Assembly: GCF_028372415.1 (NCBI RefSeq) | Contig: NC_092875.1 | Location: forward strand, 228,135,136 to 228,199,135 | Direction of reading: 5' to 3' | DNA length: 64,000 bases | Origin: Notamacropus eugenii | Taxonomy: Eukaryota; Chordata; Mammalia; Diprotodontia; Macropodidae | In this document: positions 33,261 through 46,700 of the stretch, one piece after another | Numbering within the stretch: the first letter of the stretch is position 1 | Layout: every line of letters starts with the position of its first letter | Translations under genes and position numbers: made by a program | The notes under the pieces: model-generated | The model's database searches: none | Told to the model about the DNA's origin: nothing | Seen by the model: the letters and a program-made list of their open reading frames with translations, nothing else

Positions 33261-36200
33261 AAAATTGGCGATTGATTACTCTGTGTGAAACGAAGGCTAT
33301 GAGGTGAAAGCCTTATCTAGGCTGGTTTTGTCCATTCAGGGTAATGCACCTTAGGCAGGTGCACCAGGCTCAGCCCCTTCTCTGGGGCTTGTTTGTAAAC
33401 TTGTTTGTAAACTTGCTAGGTTCTTGGATACCATCTATTTGCATAAGGTCATCAGCCCTGGGAAAGAACTAGTTTGGTTTATGAAGTTCTTCAACAATGA
33501 AATTGGCTTAATGAGGATTTACAAGTTTGTGCATAATATAGAAGTGATTTCTAATTGCTGATCTTTATACCAGGGTGCTTTTAAACTTGAGAAGAAAATA
33601 AAAACAAGTAAAGAATATTTAGTGAAATTGCTTATGTATATTTGAGTCCTGGTAAACTTTTATTGTTTATTGCAACTCCTTGAAAGTAAAAATAACTGTA
33701 TCTAGCCCTAAGCTGTGTTTAGTGAAACTTGACATTTGAGAAGAAAGCTCTTGGAACTTTAACTGATATTTTTCTGGGTTTTAAATTCAATTATATTTGT
33801 CTCATAGATCATTGTCAATAATCCACCATTTAAGAGAAAATGTACAAGCTACTCAGAGGGAATGAGGCCCTGAACTGTCACAAGTCAAGATCTGTATCTG
33901 GGAGAAAGCTGAGAGAATGATCTTGGCAGAGCCAAAGGTAGGATTCTTCTGACTCAGTTTTCCCCATTGTATTATTTCCTTTTGAACAGAAATGTTTCCC
34001 ATCTGGATATTCCTGAGTCTGGCTATAAGGTGGAATTGTTACTGCATGAATAATTGTCAATTGTAATTCTTACCTGAAATCAAACAGAGCTAAGGTTGAT
34101 GTTTTTACAATCATGAGCCTGCTTTTTACTTTATAGTAAATTTCTATAATCTGAACAAATTGTCAGTAAAAGATATTAGCACAATGCAAGCAGGTAAGAT
34201 CTTAATGTTCTCCATCTAAATATGCAATCATTCTATATCCCAGACAACTAGGTAAATTAATACTCAGACTTGGCAACTGCCTGCCAATGCTTACACAGTC
34301 ATGTGTAAAATTAAATCCCTGAAATAGCTCATTCTTTTTTAATAATATAGAAATAATTAAACAAAAGGGAAAAGAAGTTTGTGAAACAAAGATACAAGCA
34401 CAATGTTGATTTATTATCCCATTGACTAAACCTGGAACACATCTGATATACTATAATAAAATATATGTGTATAAGATCTGAGCTATTCAGCCTATAATTA
34501 CAATCCTTTCTACATTCCAAACAACCAAATAAAGAGTATCTGGTTTAGTTATCTGCTTTTTACTGGATAAATATTGCTGCATAAGATAAGGTCCTTATAT
34601 GTTTTAAAACGATGTCAAAATAATTGAGTATTGATGCATCTGTTTATAGGACCAAACTGTTATTATATTATTATTAAGACTAAAACAGAAATACTTTAAG
34701 TTTTGTTTTGGAGAAAAGAATTTTAGTGCATTTTTCTTATGAGAGCAATTTATGACACATTTTGTGTTACATCAATGGAAAAGTCAATTTTATTGAAGAT
34801 TATTTTTTAATGTGAAAAGTACCTATTTTAAAAACATATCCTGTGATACAAACATGTTTTATTATAAAAATATTTTATTTGATATGCATGGTTTTGTAGT
34901 TGATTACTTAAGTATCATCCCAAGTCTTTTGTGACAATTGAAGCTAACTTGATAACTTCTACATAAATTCATTTGTGTATCAAAGGTCATCTTATAAAAA
35001 GTGTTCTGTAACCCATGCCTTTATGTGAGAATTAGATCCTTGTCTGTCTCTGCACTTCCTATGGAAGGGAGGAGGGACTGAATAATTGAATTGCATTAGA
35101 ATTAAATTAAGTGGTATTTAAATTTGAAGTTATAAAATAAATAACAGTTAAAATAAAACTTGTAAAAAATTAAGTAAAAATTTTGAGAAAAACAAGATCA
35201 AATGTGTATATGTGTGTGTATGTGTGTGTAATTTCAAAGGATTTAAGAGTTCTGCCTTCTGTGATATTTTAGAATATTTAACTTATATTTAAATATCTTA
35301 CATATATCAATGTATTAGTAACATTCTGGGGGGTTTTTTTGGTTAACAATGTTTGGATAAAGTTTAGATAAAGTTGCAGATAAAGTTTATATAAAGATGT
35401 ATACAGTATAGGGTATTTATAACCTAAATTCCCTATAGTTTCAGGTGAACTATGAGCTTCTAATTTGATGTTCCCCTTATTGTTAATAAGATCAGAACTA
35501 TGAGATCTAGCTTGTTTTCACTATAGGAGCTAGTTGTTAGAGACATAAAACTTTGTGATGAATATTGAAATCTTATATTGAGGAGGAGAAGAAGAAACAA
35601 AAACAACAAGGAGGAGATGTAGATATAGCAAATACCATGAAACAAAAGACTAAAGTAATGCAATAATGATCAAATAACAATGCAACTTGTTACCCAACTC
35701 CCAATGTTCAGTTAATGAGCACATTTTATCTTGAGTTCCAGAGGACCTATGCAGTTGTCTGGTCCCTGGGAACATCCTTTCTTGGAGCAGTCTGGAAAAT
35801 ATTGCGTCTTCAGGGGAACCACTTTACCAATATGGTTCCAAGTTATTGTAAAGACTCCTTAGACAGTTCACAGGGGTTTTTATCTGAACCCTCCTCTCCA
35901 ACTGGAGTATAAACTTACTTGGGATGGGTCATCTCTCTCCTACTTCTTTAGTGCTGCTTTACAATGAGTATTAGCTCCTTGTATAATGTCCACAGTAAAC
36001 ATGCAAAAAACATACGTAACTTAACTTCTTTCAAGGAATGATAATTATATGATTCTCCCCTTTCATAGAGCCAGCATTCTCCATCCTCCAAAGAAGAGCG
36101 TGTTATTCTTTTACTCTGCAAAGGGTTTTGAATAGGAAAGGTCCTTCAAATTCACTTTTCTTTTTTGCTTAATGAGATATGGGGGTGGGCAGGGAAGAAT

Positions 36201-36714
36201 GGGGCTAAAATGATGCTTGTGTTACGTAATTGATTTATTAAATTTAGACAGGTTTTATTTTTTCCCAGGCACTCTTTAACTTCTTCTACAAAGGAGTTTT
36301 CTATTCATGAAAATAAATTAAAAGAGAATATTTTATAATTTCACGGTTCAAGAGAGTTTGAGTTTATATGGTATAAGATGGGACAGCCTTGCTTCTCTTC
36401 TTTTATAGACTTTTATTTCATACAGTTTCTAATCAGAAGAAGAAGGTTAGTTCTGGTAACTATTTTTAATCCTGATTCTTCTTCTCCTCACTTCCATGCT
36501 CTCTTTTATCCCTTAAAATCAAGCACTTATGAAGTACTTGTTATATTTCAGGTTAATTGCTAGGGCAATTGGGATATAAATGTAGCAACAATAACTTCTG
36601 AAAATACTTATACCAACTCCCACTTTCTCATACAAATTGAGTTTCCAAATCTTGAGTATATCTCCATTTTGGGCAAATGGGGAAATGCCTGAGAAATAAG
36701 GAATATTTTTCTAT
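33261..36714. other. Long unassigned stretch
   Basis: About 3.4 kb of AT-rich DNA without gene or named repeat. A 12-bp tandem duplication ('ttgtttgtaaac' twice) lies at 33,389-33,412, a (TG)-rich run at 35,208-35,230. Open frames are under 70 codons and look random. May be unique intergenic sequence or a very old element. Confidence 0.4.
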
Positions 36715-37910
36715 TTTAAAAATATTTTATTATATTACATACTTCCTAATTTCCTCAAAAATTTATATTTAAAAAACTTCACTAATTTTTTTGAGCTCTA
36801 AATTCTCTCTCCCTCTCCAATGTTTTGAGAAGACAAGTAATTTGATATCAATTACACAGGTGAAGTCATGCAAAAACATTTCTATATTAGCCATATAATA
36901 AAAGAAATCAAACACAAAAACCTAAGAAAATTTTAAAAGTGAAAAAACACATTTTAATCTGCATTCAGAGTTAATCAGTTCTGTCTCTTAAGATGGATAA
37001 CAATTTTCATCATGGGTCCTTTGGAGTAGTCTTGGATCATTGTCTTGATTAGAGTAGCTAAGTCTTTCACTGTTGATCAGTGTTACAATATTGTTCTTAA
37101 TGTATACAGTGCTCTCCTGGTCCTTCTCATTTCACTTTGTATAAGTTCATATAAGATTTCTCAAGTTTTTTTGAAGCCCTCCTGTTTATCCTTTCTTAAG
37201 GCATAATAGTATTCCACCACAATCCTATACCACAGCCTTTTCAGCCATTCCCCAAATGATGTGCATCCCCTCAATTTCTAATGCTTTGCCACCACAAAGA
37301 GAGCTACTATAAATATTTTTGTGTAAATAGGGCCCTTTTTCCTTTTCTTTGATCTCTTTCAGAATACACACCTGGTAATGGAATTGCTGAGTGAAAGGAT
37401 ATGTAGTTTTATAGCCTATCAGACACAGTTCCAAATTGTTCTACAGAATGGTTGGAGCAGTTCACAACTCCACTAATAGTGCATTAGCGTTTCTATTTTT
37501 CCACATCCCTTTCAATATTCATTCTTTCTGTTTCTGTCATGTTAGCCAATCTGATAGGTATGATGTAGTATCTCTGTTTTAATTTGCATTTCCCTAATCA
37601 ATAATAATTTAGAGCATTTTTTCATGTGACTATTGATAGATTTCATTTTTTTTTCTTCTGAAAACTTTCTGTTCATATCATTTGACTATCATTTGAAGAA
37701 TGGCTCTTATTTTTATAAATTTAGCTCAGTTCCCTATATATTTGAGAAATGAGGCCTGTATCAGAGAAACAATGTAAATCCCCCTCAATTTCCTGCATTA
37801 CTTCTAATTTTGGCTATATTTATTTTGTTTTTGCAAAACCTTTTTAATTTGATGTAACCAAATTGTTGTTCCTGTGATCATAAATTATTGGTCACAGATA
37901 TGACTGATAT
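36715..37910 (-). repeat. LINE L1, 3' end, minus strand
   Basis: 'cagccattccccaaatgatg' 'tgcatcccctcaatttctaa' and 'ctacagaatggttggagcag' 'ttcacaactccactaatagt' are the reversed end of ORF2; 'gagcattttttcatgtgact' and the following text extend it. Subfamily differs from the L1 at 7,377. Frames broken throughout. Confidence 0.88.
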
Positions 37911-39940
37911 TTTTTTCTGTGCTCAAGGGATGTTTTTCTAATGCCATTGGTTCAAGCTCCTAACAGTATGCAACCCTCTTTATTCCCCCTCCCCCATTAT
38001 CAGTTGAAAATATTTTAGTTAGTCAGCCTTCAGTATTTTTCAGAAAATGGCAATTACTAAGGTAGCACACTAACAGTAGACAGAAAATATCCCCAATCCT
38101 ATGACACAATCTATCTCCTCTATATAGAGTCCTTAGGAAAGTGAATTCACACTTAGAAAGCACACCTGCCAAAAAGGTAACATAGCTCCTAAGAGCTATT
38201 TTCTCATATTTGGAAGTGCTTAAGGAGTTTGCCATAAACTTGGTGAATATATGCGACTTGTCCTTGCTTCATGATGTGAAAATTACTGCAAGCTGATTTG
38301 GAATACCTTTTAGATTAATAGTAGAAAGCTCTAGTATTCAATCAAAGGGAGGAAGGAAAGAAGACCTGACCGAGCTGAAGCCAAGACCTCTCCTTCCTCC
38401 TCATGAACATATTAAAAAGTCACACACTCCTATCTCTGGAAATGCTTCCATTCCAGTCAACTCAATACTTTTATGCAGTATCTAGATGGCATTTTAAATC
38501 CTACAACCACTTGAACAGACCTTCTGACTGAAATCATTCCATTTAATTAAGTGGTTTTTTCATATTTAGTCTAAGATTTTTTGATGGAGATGTGTTCTCC
38601 ACTAGTTGAAGCATGAGGCTAAAATGGGGATTGGGTGGTTTTAACCACAACTTTACACTTTCCCCTTACTTTTAATATTTTCCATTCTCAGAAAACATTC
38701 AGGAATATGTTTGGCAAAGCTCAAATCCTGGAAAGCTCTTTAGTGACTTGAAAAGTCTCCCTTTCCTTTTTGAATGTCTCCCCCATTGTACTAAAGAGTA
38801 TCAGGAAATGTTTACATAGCTTGATTCATAACCAAACCCAGCAATTCAAATTTTTCATACATCTAAATACATGCTGGTACAATTTATCAAATACATATTT
38901 TTTACAGGGTTCTAATAAGTTATCACCCATCTTGTTGCTTGCAAATGATACTTTCACTAATCCAAAACAATAAAGAAAATGAAACAGAAAAAACATCAAG
39001 TCTCCCTTTTTGACAGGAAAGCCTGATCCCTTACTAAAGTTGTTGAAGCTATGGGTCTCTCCTCAAAGAAATTAGTAACTTTGGATTGACTGGAAGTCAG
39101 TCCCTCGCCATTCAAATGAACAGCCAATAAGATATGGCTTAATGTTTGTGTTGCAATAATAATTCCCTGACTTTAGGGAGCTAGTATCTTTTTCCTCTTC
39201 TTTTCCCATAGGAGGGCTCATCTCCTCTGATCTTACTGAGTACTAAAACAAAACTGGCATTTGGTTCAGAGAGGAATGTAATATTTTGTGCTCTCCGTTT
39301 CTCACTAAAGGGACTCTTCTCTAGACTCGTTTTATCACTGATTAACTAAGAGGGAAAAGAAAATCAAGTTTCCTAATTCAAAAAAGAAATATTAGTTCCT
39401 TACTCTTATCTAAGAAATAAAACTGCTCTGGGTGAAAACTCTTCCATGATCTCCTCAGTACATCTGGTCATCCAACTGGAGTCTGGACAAAATCTTCTAG
39501 GTGTCTATCTATGAGACACAATAGGAGGAAAGGACTTTCAGCAATCAGGGACCCTAAGTTGACACATGGACTATCTAAACAAGCCCACTTTCCCCTGGAA
39601 TCCATGTGTACTTTTTGGAAAGTATGTCACAGACATTTGGAAGAATGTTTTGTACTAACTATTCTTATTGTAACACTTTAATTAATACCTTTTTCTAAAA
39701 AGACTCACAATATGGATCTCAAATGGTAATCTTGGAGGGAAACGCATTGGTGAGAGATTGAGCCATGGCATTAGAACATTACTCCAGACTCCTCCTGGAA
39801 CACTGAGGGTAAGAAGTAACCAAACTCTGGAGACTCAACATTTCTGTGAGAGTAGGAGTTGGGATGAGGGTAGCATGTTTCATCATGAGTCTTCAGGGAT
39901 TGTGGTTAATCATTATTTTGGTCAGAGTTCCCAATATTTC
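37911..39940. other. Unassigned sequence
   Basis: About 2 kb with no gene or named repeat. Open frames up to about 70 codons lack any domain. Confidence 0.4.
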
Positions 39941-39941
39941 T

Positions 39942-40130
39942 TTTTCTTTTTTTTCTTTTGATTTGATCATCTTTTTTTCTTTTTTAGATTTTATTTTGAT
40001 CAACTAAAATCTACCTTCTTATATTCCCACTTCAAATTCTCCCTCCCACTGAGAATAGCAGAAAAACAAATCCATTACGCAACTAATTCAAAGCAAATTT
40101 TCACCTTTAACATGTCCTAAAAAAATATGC
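39942..40130 (-). repeat. L1 3'UTR tip, minus strand
   Basis: T-rich run, then 'ttgatcaactaaaatctacc' and 'tcaaattctccctcccactg', the reversed L1 3'UTR. Severely 5'-truncated. Confidence 0.65.
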
Positions 40131-41499
40131 TTTTGGATTAATAATGATTATAAACAGAGCTCCAAAGTTACCTAACTATACCATCAATGTGGTGTCCCTC
40201 AGATAGATTCCACTAATAATAGTCCTTTGGGGCAGGAGGAAATGAGAACCCTTGCTCCCATATTAGGTGATATAAGATTGTCCTTTCAGGCCTTTAAGAA
40301 CTTGACTTTTTTGTTTAACTTTTTTCATACTTTCAAGAAAGAGCAGAATTAAGGATATCTTCCTAAATCTTAGAAAGTTGATTTACTTCTAATAGATGAA
40401 TTGCAACTCTAATTTCCCAATTCTTTAGGCAAAGAAAATGTTCTGTCATTTTTCCTAAGCTTTTAGACACATTAACATAATTTTAGATATTTTCAAAGAA
40501 ATATTTCACTTTATAAAAGCTCCAAATGGAAATAGCTCACCTTTGTTTGACCCTGCCAAGAAAAGTTTCTTCCATCTAGTTATTGTTGCTTTCTCAGAAG
40601 TAAAAGCTGGGGCATGCCACCCAAATTACCATTTGCTCGTAAATTCATAATATTTCTCTAATAATTTTAGGATTCTATTTATATGTGTGTGTTGTATTTT
40701 CCTTTCACAGACATTTACAGATCCTGAAAAATATAATAGAATACCTTCCAGGATTTTTTAGTGCCTAAAGCAAGTGAAATGATTAAGTAGTCTTGTGATG
40801 GCTGTTCAGTGTTCTGATTCTTGACATCTGTAACTTGCAGAGTTACGTTGGGCCAAGGTCAATGTGGGTAGAAAGTCAAAGTCAACATGTATGAAGACTA
40901 AGTTTGATTAAGGGCTTTTTCTCATAAGCCACTAGCTTGTGCTGGTGCAAAATAGAAGAGAATTTAAATCCTGTTCATTGTTACTCATTCAATATGTAGG
41001 TGATGTTCTTAGGTGGAAGATTTCTGGAATGAGAGCTGCCCTAGAAGAAACCCTGAAGCGTGTGACTATTTCTCTCCCACTCCCCATTATTTACATTATT
41101 AATAATACTAACAAATAAAATAAATGTTCCTATTAATATTAAAGTATATAAATAAATTAATTAAATATTAACAATCATTGTGGACATTTGTTTGCCATTT
41201 AAAATTTCGAAATAGTGATTGATCTAGTAAGCAAATTACTCTTGATATTTCTCTGTTCCAGTGAATATAGTCCATTTAGGAAAGGAGAAACTTGAGGCAC
41301 TTGACTGCTCTTAAGGTGAAGGAGAAGGATGGGACATTTATACAGCACAGAGTATGTGATAGGTACTGTGCCCAGCACTTTACCAATATGATCTCATTTG
41401 TTCCAATTCAATTCAGTTTTTCCTATTCCACTTCTCTTCTAGTTAATTGTGGCAGCAAGTTTAAAAAAAACATTAAATGTTTATGAACAATTTAATATT
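40131..41499. other. Unassigned, with a SINE scrap
   Basis: No gene. 'gtgataggtactgtgcccag' 'cactttaccaatatgatctc' at 41,350-41,400 is a minus SINE fragment. AT-rich block at 41,090-41,170. Confidence 0.4.
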
Positions 41500-41955
41500 G
41501 AACATTTCAGCAAACTTGGTTAATAACTGTTCACATCTAAATAATTTCAGACTACAAAATAAGTTTTCAGTCATCCCTTCTAAGTCTTCACCATAATCTT
41601 TGTTTCATTTGTGTTTCTTCCCCTATGGTACTAAGTAGTGTTTATTTCTGGTTCTGTTTTTTTCATTTGGCATTAACTCATAAAAGTCTTTCCAGATCTG
41701 TGTTTCTCATGTTTGTGAGCCTTAATTGCATTATAATATTCCATTACATTAATTTACTATAGTTTATTTAACTAATCCTGAATTGTTGGAGATTTTAGGC
41801 TGCTTCCAGCTTTTTGCAATTACATATAATGCAGCTATGAACATTTTAAAGAGGTTTTTAATATTTTTGGTTTTGGTAATACTTTTAGTCCATATTGTCA
41901 ACAAGGGAATCACAGGGCTAAAGACTATGATATTTTTGGTACAACTTTTATTGCA
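41500..41955 (-). repeat. L1 3' end, minus strand, left half
   Basis: 'taatattccattacattaat' 'ttactatagtttatttaact' and 'atgcagctatgaacatttta' are reversed L1 ORF2-end text. The element is split by two SINEs and resumes at about 42,445. Confidence 0.7.
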
Positions 41956-41956
41956 G

Positions 41957-42225
41957 GCAGATGGGTGGTATAGTAGATTAAATGCCCAGTCTGGAGTTAG
42001 AAAGACCTAAGTTCAAATCCAACCTCAGACACTTACTAGTTTGTGAGCCTGTGGAACTCACTTAACTTCTTTTTGACACAGCTTCCGCATTTCTAAAACA
42101 GGAATAATAATGGCAAACTATCTCCCAGGGTTGCTGTGAGACTCAAATGAGATAAAAATTGTATAGTGTTTTGTACAATGCCTGACACATAGTAAGCACC
42201 ATATAAATGTTAAATATTATTATTG
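41957..42225 (+). repeat. SINE, CORE/MIR-like, full length, inside L1
   Basis: 'caggcagatgggtggtatag' head, 'gttcaaatccaacctcagac' B-box region, 'acttactagtttgtgagcct', and the tail 'cagggttgctgtgagactca' ... 'tagtaagcaccatataaatg'. Confidence 0.85.
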
Positions 42226-42234
42226 CATAGTAAA

Positions 42235-42440
42235 ACATAGAAAAGGTGGAATGGAACAAGGTGAGAGCTCTAGACTTGGAATCAGGAAGACCTGGGTGTA
42301 GATTTGCTCCTGACCTTACTAACTGTAGGACTGGGAAAATCTCAGTTTTGTCATCTGTAAATAAGAAACAATAATTTTTTATATCACAAAGTTGTTACAA
42401 TGCTCAAATACCATGACTTCTATAAAGTGCTTTGTAAATG
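42235..42440 (+). repeat. SINE, CORE/MIR-like, inside L1
   Basis: 'agctctagacttggaatcag' 'gaagacctgggtgtagattt', 'ctgggaaaatctcagttttg', 'tataaagtgctttgtaaatg'. Tandem neighbour of the SINE before it, same orientation. Confidence 0.8.
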
Positions 42441-42444
42441 TTAA

Positions 42445-42795
42445 AGCTCTATAAAAAAGTCAGTTGGCATTTTTGCAATCCCACAAAATTCTATAAATTT
42501 GTCATTTCCATAGAAAGAAAAAAACTGCTTATTTCTCTACGACCTTGCCAGAATTGAATCTCAATGATTTTTTTTTTCAATTTGGTGAAGGTGAGCTAGT
42601 ATCTTAAAGTTTATTTAATTTACATGTCTGATTATTAGCAAGATTGAATTAGCAAATTGAATACCATTTTGTCAAGGTATCATTAACAGCATATGTTTTC
42701 TCTTCTTAAAATTGTCTATTGTTCATGAAGAATTTCCATTGCTAATTTTAACATTTCTCTAACTATCATTTTGTTTATAAACTATAAAAATATTT
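42445..42795 (-). repeat. L1 3' end, minus strand, right half
   Basis: 'ggcatttttgcaatcccaca' and 'tttggtgaaggtgagctagt' continue the L1 ORF2 text interrupted at 41,955. Confidence 0.6.
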
Positions 42796-42796
42796 A

Positions 42797-43225
42797 TAAA
42801 GAAAATATTTAGCTGAATGAAGTAAGTAGAAGCAGAAGAACATTGCACACAGTAATGGCAATATTTAGTGAGGACTAACTTTGATAGACTTAACTCTTCT
42901 CAGCAATGCAATGATCTAAGACAATTCCAAGGGACTCGTGATAAAAAATGCCATCCATATCTGGAGACAGAACTATGGAGTCTGAATGCAGATCAAAGCA
43001 TACTATTTTCTCTTTTTTTTTCTTTATTGTGGTTTTCCCCTTTTGTTCTGATTCTTCTTTCACAACATAACTAACATGGAAATATGTTTAATATGATTAT
43101 ACAGATATAGCTTATAAAAGATTGTGTGCTATCTTGAAGAGGAAGGAGGGAGAAAAAATTTGAAATTCAAAATCTTGTAAAAGAGATAGCTGAAACTATC
43201 TTTTTATGTAATTAGAAAAAAATAC
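42797..43225 (+). repeat. L1 3' end, plus strand, copy 1
   Basis: 'gctgaatgaagtaagtagaa' 'gcagaagaacattgcacaca', 'atgccatccatatctggaga' and the 3'UTR 'gaagaggaaggagggagaaa' 'aaatttgaaattcaaaatct'. Ends in an A-rich tail. Confidence 0.8.
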
Positions 43226-43229
43226 AGTA

Positions 43230-43720
43230 CTATTAAGTGGAGGAAAAAACAGATCCCTTTGAACCAGAAATTCCACTACTAGGTCTGTACCTCAAAGAGA
43301 TCAAAAAAAAGGAAAAGGATCTACAAAAATATTCATAGTGGCTCTTTTTTGTAATGAAAAAGAATAAGAAATTCCATCGATTGTGTAATGGCTGGAAAGG
43401 TGTGTGAAGGACTACAATTGTGTTATAGGAAATGATAAGGGGAATGGTTTCAAAAAGGGAAGACCTACATGACCTGCAGCAAAGTGAAATGAATATAGCA
43501 TATCATTGTACAAACGAGCAACAGTATTGTAATGAGGAAGACTTAGCTACTTGGATCAATACAATGATAATTCCAGGAAAATTCCAAAGGATTCATGATG
43601 AAAAAATGATATGTACCTCCAGAGAGAGAACTGATGAACTCCAATTACATCATTTCCTCACTGTATTTTTCCTGCCTTTTCTTTTTTGTGATATGTCTAA
43701 TATGGAAATGAGGAGTAGCA
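43230..43720 (+). repeat. L1 3' end, plus strand, copy 2
   Basis: 'gaaccagaaattccactact' 'aggtctgtacctcaaagaga' through 'aggacttagctacttggatc'-like text to 'tgtacctccagagagagaac'. Covers the same part of L1 as copy 1 and more; the two are head-to-tail. Confidence 0.8.
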
Positions 43721-43724
43721 AAAC

Positions 43725-43830
43725 GGTACGGTAAATGGATTGCCAAATCTGAAATCAGGAAGAGTCATATTCTGAGTTCAAATATGGAGTCAGAAACTTT
43801 GTAGTCTAAGTCTGCTTTGTTCAATAGGAA
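43725..43830 (+). repeat. SINE head fragment
   Basis: 'ttgccaaatctgaaatcagg' 'aagagtcatattctgagttc' 'aaatatggag' resembles the tRNA-like head of the CORE SINEs; the body is missing. Confidence 0.5.
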
Positions 43831-43849
43831 ACAAAATCATCTCCCCTCT

Positions 43850-45260
43850 ACAACTGCATAAGTTATTCAATTTTTATTATCTTTTAAATAGTTCTTTGTT
43901 AATGTTTTACACCTTTATATGGTAAAATATGGGTTTAAATTTATTTCCTGCCAAATTGTCAATGAACTTTCCACGTGTATTTGTGAAATAATAATAATCT
44001 TTCTCCCAATTATTATTTTCTATAGGTTTATCAGATACTATTCTTTTGTGTGCAGTTGATCTATTCTGTTTCATTAATCTATTTCCTTCTTTCTGTGCCC
44101 TGCACCCCAGAAGATAGCTTTAAAGATAAGTACTTTTTAATATATTTTAAAGCTTAGGAATTCAAAACCACCTTTATCAACACCACCACCCACCTTGATA
44201 TTCTTATGCATTGGTTTCTTCCTAAATTTCGTTATGATTTCATTATGTTTTGTCTGGTACTATAAATAAATCTCTTTGTATTTTAATTGGCATTGCATTA
44301 ATTATGTAAATTAACCAAGAGAGTACTGACAATTTTATTCCATTAATCTTTCTTCTCTATAGGTGTTGAATGTTCCTCCAAAGATTTAGGGCCTCCATTA
44401 TTTTAGGCATTGTAAATTATAATAGTCCCTTTCCAGGTATTCCTAGGTTGATAGATGACCTATTTAAAAACTTTTGTTCTTATTATAAATGATGTTTCTT
44501 TTATGATGTTTTCCTGATTTTATTATCATTAAATTAGAATGTATTTGATTTATGTGATTTAATCCTTCTTTCCTTTCTTCTTTTTTTATTAAGGTGGTTT
44601 GATTTCCTAGAGATACTATAATATCTGCAAATAATAATGTAGTAACATCTTTGGTTCCAAACTTAGTCATTGTAAAAAAAAAAAAAAAAAAGTCCTACCT
44701 TTATTGTCTGTATGCAATTGCCAGAATTTATAATACACTGTGAAATGAACAGTGAGAGTGGAATTCTAGCTTTCTCCTCATTTTTAGAGAGAATGCTTCT
44801 AACGTCTTTCCATGGTATTATAGTATATTGTGCTGTCATATTATATTATTTTGTACTATTATACTGTATTAATTACATTATATTTATTTTATTTATTATA
44901 TCATATTTATTATACTATATTTACTATATTGTGTGGTATAGTATGCTGTGGTGTGGTGTGGTGTGTTGTGATGTGATGTGAAATGATATGATATGACATG
45001 ATATGGCATGATATTAACTTAAGGTAGATATTTTTATTATGCTGAGAAAAAATCATTTATGCCTCTTCCTTTTATTGTTTTTATAATTAGTGACTATTAG
45101 ATTTTTCAAAGATACTTTTACTCATCTATTGATATATCCTTTTTTAAGTTTCTTGGTTGATGAATTGCATTAGGCATATACTTTTTTACTGATATTTAAT
45201 TGACATTCCTTATTCATTATAAATATTTAAAATATTTATTCTGTATTGTATTGGCTAATA
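43850..45260 (-). repeat. Old L1, ORF2 reverse-transcriptase region, minus strand
   Basis: 'tgatttcctagagatactat' 'aatatctgcaaataataatg' is the reversed RT region around the YADD-type motif; 'aattggcattgcattaatta' precedes it. An A-run of about 18 lies at 44,674-44,691, and the part at 44,860-45,010 has decayed into an AT/GTG-rich imperfect repeat ('ggtgtggtgtggtgtgttgt'). Confidence 0.65.
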
Positions 45261-45394
45261 TTTCATTTGGCAGTGAGGAATATGGATCTTTTTTTTTTCT
45301 AAGTAGTTTATTTTTTTCTGGAAAGGATCTCAGATGCCATTTAATCCAACCTAAATTTATAAATTTAGTTCACATGGACTATTTGTTCCCAACT

Positions 45395-45513
45395 TGTGGT
45401 AGAGCATTCCAAGCTTGTATTGGTCTGATCAGTCAGTCAAGCACTATAACTTGATTCTAACACACTGAGATGTCATTTTGGTCCTCTTCAAGAATGAAGG
45501 ACAACAACCAACC
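45395..45513 (+). repeat. RTE 3' terminal fragment, plus strand
   Basis: 'gagcattccaagcttgtatt' 'ggtctgatcagtcagtcaag' ... 'gatgtcattttggtcctctt' 'caagaatgaaggacaacaac' matches the end of the RTE at 53,681-53,830 in reverse complement. About 120 bp, 5'-truncated, ending with the 'caacaaccaacca' tail. Confidence 0.85.
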
Positions 45514-45689
45514 ACTTCAAACATACACAATGAGGGGAAACTTACTGGTCCTCAAGCATCATTTTGAGATAGCTATAAATATTAACAAGTTTTTCCTTTG
45601 ACCCAAAGTGAGCTTCTCTGAATTTTCCACTCATTGTTTTAGACACCATTTTTCTCTTGGACAGTTAAGCAAAGAGGTCCATTTGGAAT

Positions 45690-45750
45690 TGTTGTTCAGT
45701 CATTTGCAGTCATGTCCAACTCTTGGTGATCCCATTTGGGATTTTCTTTT
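45690..45750 (-). repeat. SINE tail, BovB-like
   Basis: 'ttgttgttcagtcatttgca' 'gtcatgtccaactcttggtg' 'atcccatttgggattttc' is the reversed tail of the BovB-tailed SINEs. It is cut off by the HAL1 that follows; I did not find the remainder on the far side. Confidence 0.8.
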
Positions 45751-46587
45751 TTTTCTGTCTTTTTTAAAAAAAATTATTTACTTTCAGTTTTCAACATTCA
45801 CTTCCGCAAAATTTAGAATTTCAAATTTTCTCCCTGTCTACCCCCTCCCTCTGTCCTAGGAAAGCATATATTCTGATTACTCTTTCTTCCATTCTGCCCT
45901 CCCTTCTATCACACCCCCCCCCCCCTTTATTCCCTTCCCTTCTATTTTCCTGAGGGTAAGGTAGATTTCTGTTTCCCATTGCCCATACATCTTATTTCCT
46001 AGTTGCGTGTAAAAACAATTTTAACATTCATTTTTAAAGCTCTGAGTTCCATACTCTCTCCCTTTCTTCCTCCCCACCCCCTTGCATTGAGAAAGCAAAC
46101 TATTTGATACAGATCATACATGTGTAGCCATGAAAACACTGCCATAAGAGTCATGTTGCAAAAGACTAACTACATTTCCTCTACCCTGTCCTTCCCTCCA
46201 TTTATTCCATTTTCTCCCATGATCTGTCTCTCTACAATAGTATTTGCTTCTGATTACCCCTTCCCCCAATCTGCCATCCTTTCTATTATCCTCCCTCTCC
46301 TATTCCCTTCCCCTCTGCCTTCCTGTAGGGTAGGATAGATTTCCATACACAAATGAATGTGTGTTATTTCTTCCTTAAGCCAAATCTGATGAGAGTAAGG
46401 CTCACTTATTCCCTCTCACCTCCTCTGCTCTTCTGCTCCATTTTAAAAGCTCTTTCTTGCTTCTTTCGTGTTTTTTACTTTATTTTACCTCTGTCCTTCC
46501 CTTTCAGTACATTCCTCTCAACACTGAATTTCATTTTTTAGGTATCCTCCCTTCATATCCAGCTCACCTTGTGCCCTCTGTATGAAT

Positions 46588-46700
46588 ATGTATATGTATG
46601 TATACAAACATATGTACACATATATGCATACACATATATGTATGTGTACATATACCTACATATATATGATATATACACATACATGTGTGTGTGTGTGTTC
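46588..46700. repeat. TA/TG/CA compound microsatellite in HAL1 3'UTR
   Basis: 'atgtatatgtatgtatacaa' through 'acatgtgtgtgtgtgtg'. Flanking text on both sides matches the flanks of the (AC)n in the other HAL1 (31,718-31,840), reversed. Confidence 0.9.

Noticed and set aside
35840..35915. 3' LTR matching the 28,640 candidate
   Set aside because: 'ttcacaggggtttttatctg' resembles the LTR end at 29,233-29,253, but the similarity does not extend upstream, so it is probably chance.
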